This document shows, in pieces, positions 15,502-23,527 of a stretch of DNA of 64,000 nt. Both the position numbers and the translations under genes were made by a program. The stretch's first letter is position 1. The number at the start of each line of letters is the position of its first letter. The notes beneath the pieces were generated by a model that saw only the letters and a program-made list of their open reading frames with translations, had not been told where the DNA came from and did no database searches. The DNA is from Streptomyces rimosus (GTDB lineage Bacteria; Actinomycetota; Actinomycetes; Streptomycetales; Streptomycetaceae): positions 6,516,001 to 6,580,000 of the forward strand of contig NZ_CP023688.1 of NCBI RefSeq assembly GCF_008704655.1, given 5' to 3'.

Positions 15502-17984
15502 GCGAGCACGTCACCGTACTGACGGTGGGCGGCATGACCTGCGCCGCCTGCGTCAACCGGGTGGAGAAGAAGCTCGGCCGCCTCGACGGGGTGACCGCCA
15601 CGGTGAACCTGGCCACCGGCAAGGCCCGCGTCCAGCACCCGGCCACGCTCGCCGTGAGCGACCTCGTGGCGACCGTGGAGGCCGCGGGCTTCACGGCGCA
15701 ACTTCCGGAGCCGGTACGGGAACCCGCCGGGGCTCCGGTCAGGGAACCCGTAGGGGGAACCACCGCGCCCGAAGACCGGCCCACTGACGCGGACCGCACC
15801 CGCCTCCTCGTCACCGCGCTCCTGTCCGTCCCCGTACTCGTCCTGTCGATGGTCCCGGCCTGGCAGTTCCGCAACTGGCAGTGGCTCTGCTTCGCGCTGA
15901 CCGCGCCGGTCGCCGTGTGGGGCGCGCTGCCCTTCCACCTGCTCGCGGCACGCGGCCTGCGGCACGGCGCCGCGACCATGGACACGCTGGTCTCCCTCGG
16001 CGTGGCCGCCTCGTTCGCCTGGTCCGCGTACGCGCTCTTCCTGAGCGGCGGCACCGCGCACAGCTATCTGGAGGCGGCCGTCGGCGTACCGCTGTTCGTC
16101 CTGGCCGGGCGACGGCTGGAGGCGGGGGCGCGCCGCGGTACGGGGTCGGCGCTGCGGGCGCTGGCCGAACTGGTCGGCAAGGACGTGTCCGTACGGGTAC
16201 CGGCCGAGGGCGGGGCCGCCGGTACCGCCGCCACCGTGGAGCGCCGGATTCCGGTGGCCGACCTCCAGGTCGGCGACCGCTTCCTGGCCCGCCCCGGGGA
16301 GCGGGTGGCCACCGACGGCACGGTGGTGGACGGCAGTTCAGCCCTCGACCTGTCGCTGGTCACGGGCGAGAGCCGCCCGGTGGAGGTCGGGCCGGGCTCA
16401 GCGGTCGTCGGCGGTGCGGTGAACGCGGGCGGGCTCCTCGAAGTGCGCGCCGCCGCGGTCGGCGCGGACACCCGGCTGGCCCGGATCACCCGCCTCGTGG
16501 AGGAGGCCCAGACCGGCAAGACCCGGGTGCAGCGCCTGGCCGACACGGTGGCCGGGGTCTTCGTGCCGGCCGTGCTGGCGGTGTCCGTGACCGTGCTCGG
16601 CTTCTGGCTGGGCGCGGGCGCGGACCCGCAGGCGGCCGTGACCGCTGCGGTGGCCGTCCTGGTCGTCGCCTGCCCCTGCGCGCTCGGACTCGCCACGCCC
16701 ACGGCCCTGCTGGCCGCCACCGGACGGGGCGCGCAGTTGGGCATCCTCGTCAGCGGTCCGCAGGCCCTGGAACGGCTGCGGCGCATCGACACCCTGGTGC
16801 TGGACAAGACGGGGACGCTGACCACCGGGCGGATGAGCGTGGTGGGCGTTACGGGGCGTACGGACGCGGGGGCCGTGGCGGGGCGTACGGACACCGGTTC
16901 CGCGGTGGACGCCGCCGACGAGGCCGTACGTCTGAGCACCGCTGAGGCCGAGGCCGTACGCCTGGACACCGCCCAGGCCGAAGCCGCGGTCCGGGCCGCC
17001 GAGGAAACCGTAAGCCTGACACCCGACGAGGCCGTCCGCCTCGCCGCCGCCGTCGAGCACGGCTCCGAACACCCCCTGGCGCGTGCCATCACCGCGTACG
17101 GCGACACGCGCCGCACGGCCCTCGGTGACCACCGGCCGCTGCCCGCGGTCCGTCGTTTCGCCGCGACCGCCGGGTACGGCGTGACCGGCGAGGTGGACGG
17201 GCGGACGGTGACCGTGGGGCGGCCGGGCGACCTGACGGAGCTGCCCGCCGCGCTGGCGGACGCGGTCCGTACGGCGGAGGACGCGGGGCACACCGCCGTA
17301 CTGGTCACGGCCGACGGCACCCCGCAGGCAGTCGTCGCCGTCGGCGACACGCTGCGGCCCGACTGCTACCGGGCCGTCGACCACCTGCGCCGCCTGGGCC
17401 TGCGGCCGGTGCTGGCCACCGGGGACCGGGCGGCTACGGCCCGCGCGGTCGCCGGACACCTCGGCATCACGGAGATCCACGCGGGCGCGCTGCCGGAGGA
17501 GAAGGCCGCGCTGGTCACCACGTTGAAGGAGCAGGGCGGCCGGGTCGCGGTGGTCGGCGACGGGATCAACGACGCGGCCGCCCTCGCCCACGCCGACCTC
17601 GGCATCGCCATGGGCAGCGGTACGGACGCCGCGATCGGCGCCGCCGACGTCACCGTGCTGCGCGACGACCTCCAGGCCGTACCGGACGCCGTACGGCTGG
17701 CCCGGCGCACGCTGGGCACCATCCGCGCCAACCTCGTGTGGGCCTTCGGCTACAACTTGGTGACCGTGCCGCTCGCCGCCGTCGGACGGCTGGACCCGAT
17801 GATCGCGGCTGCCGCGATGTCCGCGAGTTCGCTGCTGGTGGTGGGCAACAGCCTGCGGCTGCGGGCGTGGCGGCCGGGTGGGCGCGGAACGGACCGGCGC
17901 ACGGCGGACGGACGCAAGACGGCCGGGCGTGGGGCGGCCGGGCGCCGCGCCTTCTCCATCGAGACCTCCCGGGAGAGCGTATGA
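15498..17984 (+). CDS. copA: copper-transporting P1B-type ATPase
   Basis: 828 residues. An N-terminal heavy-metal domain has GMTCAAC (residues 12-18). The metal-site CPC lies in VACPCALGLATPTA (about residues 389-402), the phosphorylation site in DKTGTLTTG (about 436), the N-domain HP in EHPLARAI (about 524) and the hinge in GDGINDAAALAHADLGIAMGSGTD (about 687). CPC with one HMA fits Cu(I) export across the membrane. Between the P-domain start and N-domain (about 453-514) is an unusual Ala/Glu/Thr-rich repeat stretch (AVRLSTAEAEAVRLDTAQ). The final 30 residues are Arg/Gly rich. Expressed from the operon with the Met-rich protein and the PCu(A)C-like gene. Confidence 0.93.
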   Translation: MSEHVTVLTVGGMTCAACVNRVEKKLGRLDGVTATVNLATGKARVQHPATLAVSDLVATVEAAGFTAQLPEPVREPAGAPVREPVGGTTAPEDRPTDADRTRLLVTALLSVPVLVLSMVPAWQFRNWQWLCFALTAPVAVWGALPFHLLAARGLRHGAATMDTLVSLGVAASFAWSAYALFLSGGTAHSYLEAAVGVPLFVLAGRRLEAGARRGTGSALRALAELVGKDVSVRVPAEGGAAGTAATVERRIPVADLQVGDRFLARPGERVATDGTVVDGSSALDLSLVTGESRPVEVGPGSAVVGGAVNAGGLLEVRAAAVGADTRLARITRLVEEAQTGKTRVQRLADTVAGVFVPAVLAVSVTVLGFWLGAGADPQAAVTAAVAVLVVACPCALGLATPTALLAATGRGAQLGILVSGPQALERLRRIDTLVLDKTGTLTTGRMSVVGVTGRTDAGAVAGRTDTGSAVDAADEAVRLSTAEAEAVRLDTAQAEAAVRAAEETVSLTPDEAVRLAAAVEHGSEHPLARAITAYGDTRRTALGDHRPLPAVRRFAATAGYGVTGEVDGRTVTVGRPGDLTELPAALADAVRTAEDAGHTAVLVTADGTPQAVVAVGDTLRPDCYRAVDHLRRLGLRPVLATGDRAATARAVAGHLGITEIHAGALPEEKAALVTTLKEQGGRVAVVGDGINDAAALAHADLGIAMGSGTDAAIGAADVTVLRDDLQAVPDAVRLARRTLGTIRANLVWAFGYNLVTVPLAAVGRLDPMIAAAAMSASSLLVVGNSLRLRAWRPGGRGTDRRTADGRKTAGRGAAGRRAFSIETSRESV

Positions 17985-18015
17985 ACCTCCCCTCCACAAG
18001 CTCTCGGAGGAGCGC

Positions 18016-18507
18016 ATGATCACCTCTGCCGCACGCACCGCCCTCCGTTCCGCCGCTGCGCCTCTCCTCGCGGGCGTGCTCACGCTCGGCTGCCTCACCG
18101 CCTGGACCCTCGCCGGGAACGCGGGCACCCCGGCCGAGGTGCGGGTGACCGAGGGCCGCATCCTCGTCCCCTCCAACACGGAAGCCACGGCCGCCTTCTT
18201 CACCATCAGCAACACGGGTACCACCGCCGACGAACTGACCGGCGTCACCGGCCCGGCCGGACACCGGGCCATGGTCGGCCGTGATGTCGAGGTGGCTCCA
18301 GGGGCGCACCGTATGGAGATGGCCGGGGCCATCGGCGTTCCGGCGCGCGGTGCGCTGCGTATGGCGCCCACGGACCTGGACGTCATGGTCAGCCCGCCGC
18401 CGCGGCTCGCACCGGGCGACCGGGTCGTCTTCACGCTGCACTTCCGCGACAGCGGGGCCGTCGAGGCCGAGGCCGTGGCCGTACGCCCGGGACGCCTGGA
18501 GCCGTAA
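18016..18507 (+). CDS. PCu(A)C-like secreted copper chaperone (divergent)
   Basis: 163 residues with an N-terminal hydrophobic segment (about 10-35), so exported or membrane anchored. The remainder matches the PCu(A)C cupredoxin-like fold: TAAFFTISNTGTTADELTGV, GPAGHRAMV, HRMEMAGAIGVPARGALRM, and LAPGDRVVFTLHF. The canonical Cu(I) site is H-x(n)-M...HxM. The late HxM appears replaced by LDVMVSP, so the site may be altered even though HRMEM is Met/His rich. Such proteins deliver copper to cytochrome oxidase. GGAGGAG precedes the ATG at 18016, 31 bp after copA, in the same operon. Confidence 0.75.
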   Translation: MITSAARTALRSAAAPLLAGVLTLGCLTAWTLAGNAGTPAEVRVTEGRILVPSNTEATAAFFTISNTGTTADELTGVTGPAGHRAMVGRDVEVAPGAHRMEMAGAIGVPARGALRMAPTDLDVMVSPPPRLAPGDRVVFTLHFRDSGAVEAEAVAVRPGRLEP

Positions 18508-18532
18508 CGCGGCCGGGCAGCACACAGCGCGC

Positions 18533-18570
18533 CCGGTGCCCCGGAGTTCCACCGAACCCCGGGGCACCGG
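18533..18570. terminator. bidirectional terminator
   Basis: Perfect 12-bp inverted repeat CCGGTGCCCCGG/CCGGGGCACCGG around a 14-base loop, between the convergent PCu(A)C-like and sigma factor genes. Confidence 0.7.
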
Positions 18571-18576
18571 ACCGTT

Positions 18577-19185
18577 TCAGGCGGCCGAGCCCGCCAGCGC
18601 ACGGGCGTCGGCCGGCACGGAAAGCGGGTCGGCCGTACCGTCCGCCTCCTCCTCCAGCAACGCCACCAGCGTCTCGCGCGCCCGCGCCACCCGGGAACGC
18701 ACCGTCCCCACCGGGCAGTCGGCGATGGCCGCCGCCTCCGCGTACGGCAGTCCCAGCAACTGGGTCAGCACGAACGCCTCCCGGCGGGGCGCGGGCAGCG
18801 CCGACAGGAGTTCGGCCAGGGCGATGCCTTCGTCGAAACCGGGCACGCCGCGCGGCTGCGCCTTCTCCGCCGCGCTCTGCCAGTCGTCGGTCCCGGCGAG
18901 CCGCGGTCTGCTGGCCAGCGACCGCAGCCGGTCGGCGACCGTACGGCGGGCGATGGTCAGCAGCCAGGTACGCGCCGACGACCGCCCCTCGAACCGGGGC
19001 AGGCTGCGCAGGGCCCGCAGATACGTGTCCTGCACCAGGTCGTCCGCGGCCTGCGCGTCGCCGCTGAGGTGCGTGACGTAGCGGCGTACGTCCAGCTGCG
19101 TCGCGCGGACGAACCGCTCGACGGCGGCCTCGTCCCCGGTACGGGCCGCCAGGGCCCAGGCCGTCACCGCGCCGTCATCGCGCAC
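18577..19185 (-). CDS. ECF-type RNA polymerase sigma factor
   Basis: 202 residues. Sigma region 2 is seen at about 15-90 (RFVRATQLDVRRYVTHLSGDAQAADDLVQDTYLRALRSLPRFEG, SSARTWLLTIARRTVADRLR). Region 4 lies at about 130-185 (LPAPRREAFVLTQLLGLPYAEAAAIADCPVGTVRSRVARARE). GGGAGG lies six bases before the GTG at 19185, which sets the start; longer frames look non-coding. A small ZAS zinc-finger protein starts 61 bp away on the opposite strand, probably its regulator. Position beside the copper operon suggests, but does not prove, copper or redox control. Confidence 0.9.
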   Translation of the reverse strand: MRDDGAVTAWALAARTGDEAAVERFVRATQLDVRRYVTHLSGDAQAADDLVQDTYLRALRSLPRFEGRSSARTWLLTIARRTVADRLRSLASRPRLAGTDDWQSAAEKAQPRGVPGFDEGIALAELLSALPAPRREAFVLTQLLGLPYAEAAAIADCPVGTVRSRVARARETLVALLEEEADGTADPLSVPADARALAGSAA

Positions 19186-19246
19186 CGCGCACCTCCCGGC
19201 CGCCCGCCGCGGAACCGGCGCCGCGGACTTCGGGGAGGATGGGGCC

Positions 19247-19444
19247 ATGCAGTGCTCGCGCGTACGAACCGCCCTCTCCGCCCGCCTGGACGGCGAACAG
19301 CTGCCGCCCGGCGTCACGGACGGTCGGCTCGACGCCCACCTGGCGGGGTGTGCGGACTGCCGCCGCTGGTCGGAGGGTGCCGCCCGGTTGCAGCGCCTCA
19401 TCCGGGCGGCGAGGGACGCGGACGGTGACGGCGAGCGGCCCTGA
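19247..19444 (+). CDS. ZAS-type zinc-finger mini-protein, putative anti-sigma factor
   Basis: 65 residues beginning MQCSRVRTALSARLDGE and carrying HLAGCADC, the HxxxCxxC zinc site of zf-HC2/ZAS anti-sigma domains. There is no membrane segment, so it would be a soluble anti-sigma factor. In this family the cysteines can sense thiol oxidation or metal and release the sigma factor. It is transcribed divergently from the ECF sigma gene, which is the likely partner. No strong ribosome-binding site is seen (GGAGGATGGGGCC is upstream). Confidence 0.78.
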   Translation: MQCSRVRTALSARLDGEQLPPGVTDGRLDAHLAGCADCRRWSEGAARLQRLIRAARDADGDGERP

Positions 19445-19649
19445 GCGGCGGCAGCCGCCCGCAGGGACAGGAGTCATCATCAAAGCTCCTTGGGGAGAAC
19501 CGGCCCCGCCGCGCACTGGACGCACGCCGGACCGGGCCGGTGACGATTACAGGGACCAGGGCCATGGCCAGGCGCGGACCGCCCGCCGTTCTGGCGGCTG
19601 GGCAGGCTCGCATATGTCTTTGGCATGAGCCCCGGGTGTGACCGTGCTG

Positions 19650-20417
19650 TCAGCGGACAGCCGTCTCCCGTGGTGGCCCGCGGAGCCAGATGATGTGGAC
19701 GAGGAGCAGCCGCCGCAGCGGGCGCCGGGGTTCGCGGCGCACCGGGCGGGCCGGGCGCGGCGGTTCGGGCAGTACCGCGCGCAGGACGAGCGCCAGCGGT
19801 ACGAAGAGCCGTACGGATACGGCCCGTACGACGCGGAACGCCGCCCGCTCGCCGCCGCACAGCCACCACGCGCTCAGCAGCGCGACGAGCACGTGCGCCG
19901 CGACCATCCCGGTCATGCTGCCGCCCATGCCGTCCATGGCGCCCATGCCGTGCATGTCATGCATGCCGGACATGGCGTGTACGTCGTGGCCGGCATGCAT
20001 CGCCTCGCCGTACCGACGCCCGAGCCCCACGTCGTACAGCATCCGTTCGGCGTCGTGCTGCGGCATCGGGCGGCCGCCCATGCCGCACACCAGCGAGGCC
20101 GCCCACCGCTGCGCCAGGGACGCGTGCGCACCCTCCGTTCCGGTGGCGGACATTCCGGCCGCCACCGACTGTCCGAACGAGAACGCGGTGTGCAGGGCGG
20201 CCTGTGCCGTCAGCGTCAACGCGGTCACGAACAGCGGCCCTCGCTCGCGCGCGGCGAGGCACCACGCTCCGCAGGCCGTCACCGCGACCGCGCCGAGCAC
20301 CACCCATACGGGCACGGGCGCGTCGGACATGAGGGCGTGGCCGAGGGCGGCGAGCAGCACACACACCGCCGCGAACACCCCGGCCCGCAAGCCCCTGAGA
20401 ACACGCCCCGCAATCAT
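19650..20417 (-). CDS. Met/His-rich polytopic membrane protein, putative copper binding
   Basis: 255 residues with about five hydrophobic segments. Between the third and fourth is a loop (roughly residues 138-170) with many His and Met residues (HAGHDVHAMSGMHDMHGMG, then AMDGMGGSM), a likely external copper-binding loop. The C-terminal 45 residues are Arg/Pro rich and cytoplasmic. It belongs to an uncharacterised actinobacterial family that I associate with copper gene neighbourhoods. The ATG at 20417 starts MIAGRVLRGLRAG. With the CopA operon and sigma/ZAS pair it extends the copper island to 20.4 kb. Confidence 0.65.
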   Translation of the reverse strand: MIAGRVLRGLRAGVFAAVCVLLAALGHALMSDAPVPVWVVLGAVAVTACGAWCLAARERGPLFVTALTLTAQAALHTAFSFGQSVAAGMSATGTEGAHASLAQRWAASLVCGMGGRPMPQHDAERMLYDVGLGRRYGEAMHAGHDVHAMSGMHDMHGMGAMDGMGGSMTGMVAAHVLVALLSAWWLCGGERAAFRVVRAVSVRLFVPLALVLRAVLPEPPRPARPVRREPRRPLRRLLLVHIIWLRGPPRETAVR

Positions 20418-20478
20418 GACCCGCTCATCGTTGCACCCCGCCCCGCGCGCCGGACGGGCAGGGCGGGCCGAGCGGCGC

Positions 20479-21369
20479 TCAGTACGGCAGGCCGGAGAGG
20501 AACGCGTGCAGGGCGTGGTCGAAGTGCGGTGTGTTCTCCAGGTTGACCATGTGGGCCGCGCCCGGGATCCGTACCCGCTGGGCGCCGGGCACCGCGAGGG
20601 TGATGGCGTGGGCGTTGGCGGAGATGTCGGAGCAGTCCAGGTCGCCGTCCAGGACCAGGGTCGGTACGCGGATCTCCGCCAGCCGCTCGTACGCCCCGAC
20701 CTCGATCGGCATCCCGGCGCCCATCCCGCCCGCGTGCACGACCACGTTGGCGTCCGCCGAGGCCCGCATCCGCTCGCGCAGGACGGGGTCCACGGCCGAC
20801 GGTTCGCGGTGCGGGCCGTCCACCCACATGCGCAGGAAGTGCTCGATGTAGCGCTCCGCGCTGTCCTCCTCCGCGGCTTCGACGGCGGCCACCTGTTCCT
20901 TGATGTGCTCCAGGACGAACGGGTCGGTGAAGGCCCGGCCGCTGATCCCGGGCGAGGCCAGGGCCAGCGCGAAGACCCGGTCGGGGTGGGCGAGGGCCAT
21001 GTCCAGGGCGACCCGGGCGCCGTGCGAGAGCCCGACGAGGATGGCGTCGGCTATACCGAGGTGATCGAGGAGTTCGCGCAGGTCCTCGTGGTTGGCGTAG
21101 TCGCCGTCGACGGTGGAGGACAGGCCGTGGCCGCGCGCGTCGTAGCGGACGGTGCGCAGGCCGGAGTGGGCGAGCCAGGCGAACTGCTCGTCCCACATGC
21201 GCTGGTCGAGCATCCCGCCGTGCAGCAGTACCACCGAGGGGCCCTCGGGCCCCGTGCCGGCGGCCTCGTAGAACAGCTCGCCGTTCTCGATCGGGATCGT
21301 GCCGTTCTCGACCTCCGTCCCGGGCCAGGCGCCGGATTCCTGGTGTCCTGCGATTCCTTGGGTGGTCAT
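20479..21369 (-). CDS. alpha/beta hydrolase
   Basis: 296 residues with the alpha/beta hydrolase fold. The oxyanion motif HGGMLDQRMW lies near residue 53. The nucleophile Ser is in GLSHGAR (about residue 120), the acid Asp in VLDGDLDCSD (about 245), and the His in GAAHMVNLENTP (about 272). The sequence resembles 3-oxoadipate enol-lactonase and chloroperoxidase-like esterases, but the substrate is unknown. Its ATG at 21369 overlaps the stop of the MarR gene upstream by four bases, so the regulator and hydrolase form an operon controlled from the palindrome at 21926. Confidence 0.85.
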   Translation of the reverse strand: MTTQGIAGHQESGAWPGTEVENGTIPIENGELFYEAAGTGPEGPSVVLLHGGMLDQRMWDEQFAWLAHSGLRTVRYDARGHGLSSTVDGDYANHEDLRELLDHLGIADAILVGLSHGARVALDMALAHPDRVFALALASPGISGRAFTDPFVLEHIKEQVAAVEAAEEDSAERYIEHFLRMWVDGPHREPSAVDPVLRERMRASADANVVVHAGGMGAGMPIEVGAYERLAEIRVPTLVLDGDLDCSDISANAHAITLAVPGAQRVRIPGAAHMVNLENTPHFDHALHAFLSGLPY

Positions 21370-21923
21370 GCTCCGTGCCGTCCTGTGTGAGGTGCTGGGG
21401 TCGGATGGGGCTTCGAGGGGGCCGAGGGGTTCCCGGGGGCGTCCGGGGGCGCCGGGGTGTTGCGGCCCAGCGCCCGGAACTCCTCGCCGAGGCGGTCCAG
21501 TACGCGCAGGGTGGTGGCCACATCGGCAGCCGGCACCCCGGCCAGTACGCGGCGCAGCCCGGCCGCCTCCGACTCCTGGAGGGAGCCCATGACGTCGGCG
21601 CCCTCGGGCGTCAGCCGGACCAGCGGGGAGCGCCGGTGGGCGGGGTTGGGGACGGTCTCCGCCAGGCCCAGTTCCACCGCGTGGTTCACCCAGCGCTGTA
21701 CCGGCTGCCGGTCCAGTTCCAGGGCGCGGGCCAGTTCCGGGACGGTCCGCGGGCCGTGCGTGCGGAGGGCGTCGAGCAGCGCGTGCTGACCGGCCGTCAG
21801 GCCCGTACCGGCCAGTTCCCGCTCCACGGCGCGTACGACCGTCCGGTGCAGGGGCCACAACCGGCGGATCACCTCGTACGCGAGGTGCTCGGTGGAGTCC
21901 GCGCCGCCTTCACTGACACTCAT
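21366..21923 (-). CDS. MarR family transcriptional regulator
   Basis: 185 residues. A winged helix-turn-helix spans about residues 40-110: LTAGQHALLDALRTHGPRTVPELARALELDRQPVQRWVNHAVELGLAETVPNPAHRRSPLVRLTPEG, with the wing at HRRSPLV. The Pro-rich C-terminal 35 residues look disordered. It presumably represses its own operon, which includes the coupled hydrolase gene. A perfect palindrome lies immediately upstream of its start codon. The ligand is unknown. Confidence 0.87.
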   Translation of the reverse strand: MSVSEGGADSTEHLAYEVIRRLWPLHRTVVRAVERELAGTGLTAGQHALLDALRTHGPRTVPELARALELDRQPVQRWVNHAVELGLAETVPNPAHRRSPLVRLTPEGADVMGSLQESEAAGLRRVLAGVPAADVATTLRVLDRLGEEFRALGRNTPAPPDAPGNPSAPSKPHPTPAPHTGRHGA

Positions 21924-21925
21924 GG

Positions 21926-21938
21926 TGTCATGATGACA
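21926..21938. promoter_or_regulatory. palindromic operator for MarR gene
   Basis: TGTCATGATGACA, a perfect 6-bp inverted repeat around G, lies three bases before the MarR start codon. This is a natural autoregulatory site overlapping the promoter or leader. Confidence 0.55.
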
Positions 21939-22095
21939 TCGACGGTGTCGTTTCGGAAGAACGCCACGCGCGGTGCGCCCGCACGGCCCCCGTGCACGGA
22001 ACGTGTGGAAACGTGCGCGCGGTATGTACGGATAAGCCTGCGCGTGGAATGTACGGATAGGGGCGCGCCGAAGTTCCCGCTTCGCACCGGATATC

Positions 22096-23391
22096 TCAGA
22101 CGGGACGGCGTGCGGGTACGGTCCCGCGCCGCAGGCGGCGGGCGGACAGCCAGGCGGCGGCGAGCAGCAGCAGATTGCGTACGTACAGATTGGCGATGGA
22201 CAGCCAGGACGCGTGGTCCCGCAGCCCGCGGTAGAGCAGCGGGAAGTCCAGCGTGGTGAAGAGGCAGGCGGCGAGGATCAGCAGGGCGACCGGGCGCTGG
22301 GTCGTGTCGCCGCGCAGCAGGCAGACCGCGGCCAGGCCGATCAGCCAGACCAGGTACTGCGGGCTGATGACCCGGCTGGTGACGACGAACAGCAGCGTGG
22401 CGGTCAGTGCGGCGTCCGGCAGCACACGGGCGGCGGTGCGGTCCGAACGGCGCCGCCACCACAACAGCCAGCCGAAGGCCAGCACGGTCGATGTCTGCAT
22501 CGCGATGCTGACCCCGTGCACCCACGGGCCGACGAACTCGTGCGAGCCGTCCTTCGCCGCCCACGTACCGCTCCAGCCGAAGTGCCGCGCCACATGGAAC
22601 GGCAGGGAGCCGACCGACTCGATCTGAATACCGCGCGATTCCTGCGCGGCGAGGAACGAGAAGGCGTTCGGCATGGCGAGGGCGAACCCGGCGGTCACGG
22701 TGGCGCCGGTGACGGCGGCGGCCGTCCAGGCCGTACGGGTGCGGCGTCCCCGCGACGTACCGGCGAGCAACAGCGCGGGCCAGACCTTGACGACCGCGGC
22801 GACCGCCGTCACGGCCCCGAAGGCCCGGTCCGCCCAGGCGCGCCGCGCGGTGGCCGCTACCAGGGCGAGTATCGCGAGGGCGGTCACGTGCAGGTCGAAC
22901 CGGTTCCACGGCATGGTGCTGAGAACGGCCAGGCCCACGGTCCACAGCCACGGCGCGGCCAGGGAACGGCCGCGCCGCCGCGCCGCCCACAGGAGCAGCG
23001 CGAAAACCGCGGCGTCACACAGGGCGGCCAGCACGATGAACGCGTGGTCGTAGTCGAGGCCGGGGGCCAGGCCGGGCGCCAGGATCGGCAGCGCCGCGCC
23101 GGGCGGGTACTGCCAGCTCACGTCGTGCAGCGGGAAACTGCCGCCGCTCAGGACCGCGTACCAGCCGGTGTAGACCTTGCTCACGGACGGGTCGAGACCG
23201 CCCCCGCCCACGAACGGGCTGATCTTCAGCGCGGCCGGCACCAGCCAGAGCCGGGTGAGCAGCCAGACGGCGAGGAGGGGGAGGGTCGCGGTGCGGGCGC
23301 CCGGGGTCCGATGCGGGACCGGTGCACCAGGTCGGTCTGTGGGCCGGTCCGGGGGGCGATCCGTGGTCCGATCCGTGGTCTGGTCGAGCAC
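22096..23391 (-). CDS. GT87/DUF2029-type membrane glycosyltransferase
   Basis: About 431 residues with ten or more hydrophobic helices. It has the GT-C features of the GT87 (DUF2029) polyprenol-phosphate-mannose-dependent mannosyltransferases: KVYTGWYAVLSGGSFPLHDVSWQYPPGAALP in the first loop, PWNRFDLHVTALAILALV, KVWPALLLAG, and SPQYLVWLIGLAAV near the C-terminus. It would act at the outer face of the membrane in glycan or glycolipid assembly. The start is uncertain; the GTG at 23391 gives a Thr/Asp/Pro-rich N-terminus (DQTTDRTTDRPPDRP). It diverges from another GT-C gene across a long inverted repeat. Confidence 0.78.
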   Translation of the reverse strand: MLDQTTDRTTDRPPDRPTDRPGAPVPHRTPGARTATLPLLAVWLLTRLWLVPAALKISPFVGGGGLDPSVSKVYTGWYAVLSGGSFPLHDVSWQYPPGAALPILAPGLAPGLDYDHAFIVLAALCDAAVFALLLWAARRRGRSLAAPWLWTVGLAVLSTMPWNRFDLHVTALAILALVAATARRAWADRAFGAVTAVAAVVKVWPALLLAGTSRGRRTRTAWTAAAVTGATVTAGFALAMPNAFSFLAAQESRGIQIESVGSLPFHVARHFGWSGTWAAKDGSHEFVGPWVHGVSIAMQTSTVLAFGWLLWWRRRSDRTAARVLPDAALTATLLFVVTSRVISPQYLVWLIGLAAVCLLRGDTTQRPVALLILAACLFTTLDFPLLYRGLRDHASWLSIANLYVRNLLLLAAAWLSARRLRRGTVPARRPV

Positions 23392-23474
23392 TGCGCCGGG
23401 GGCTCCGTTCGTACCGGGGGCGGCGGTACCCCGCTGAGCTGCTGAGACGTACGGCCGGTCGCTGTCCACGGGGT

Positions 23475-23506
23475 GTATACATCGCAAGTATGCATGCGAT
23501 GTATAC
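23475..23506. promoter_or_regulatory. 32-bp inverted repeat between divergent glycosyltransferase genes
   Basis: GTATACATCGCA (23475-23486) and its perfect complement TGCGATGTATAC (23495-23506) flank AGTATGCA. It is strikingly AT-rich for this genome and sits 22 bp before the start of the plus-strand gene. A TetR, GntR or PadR-type operator for both genes is likely. Confidence 0.6.
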
Positions 23507-23527
23507 GTGCAGTGTAGAGTCCTCCGC

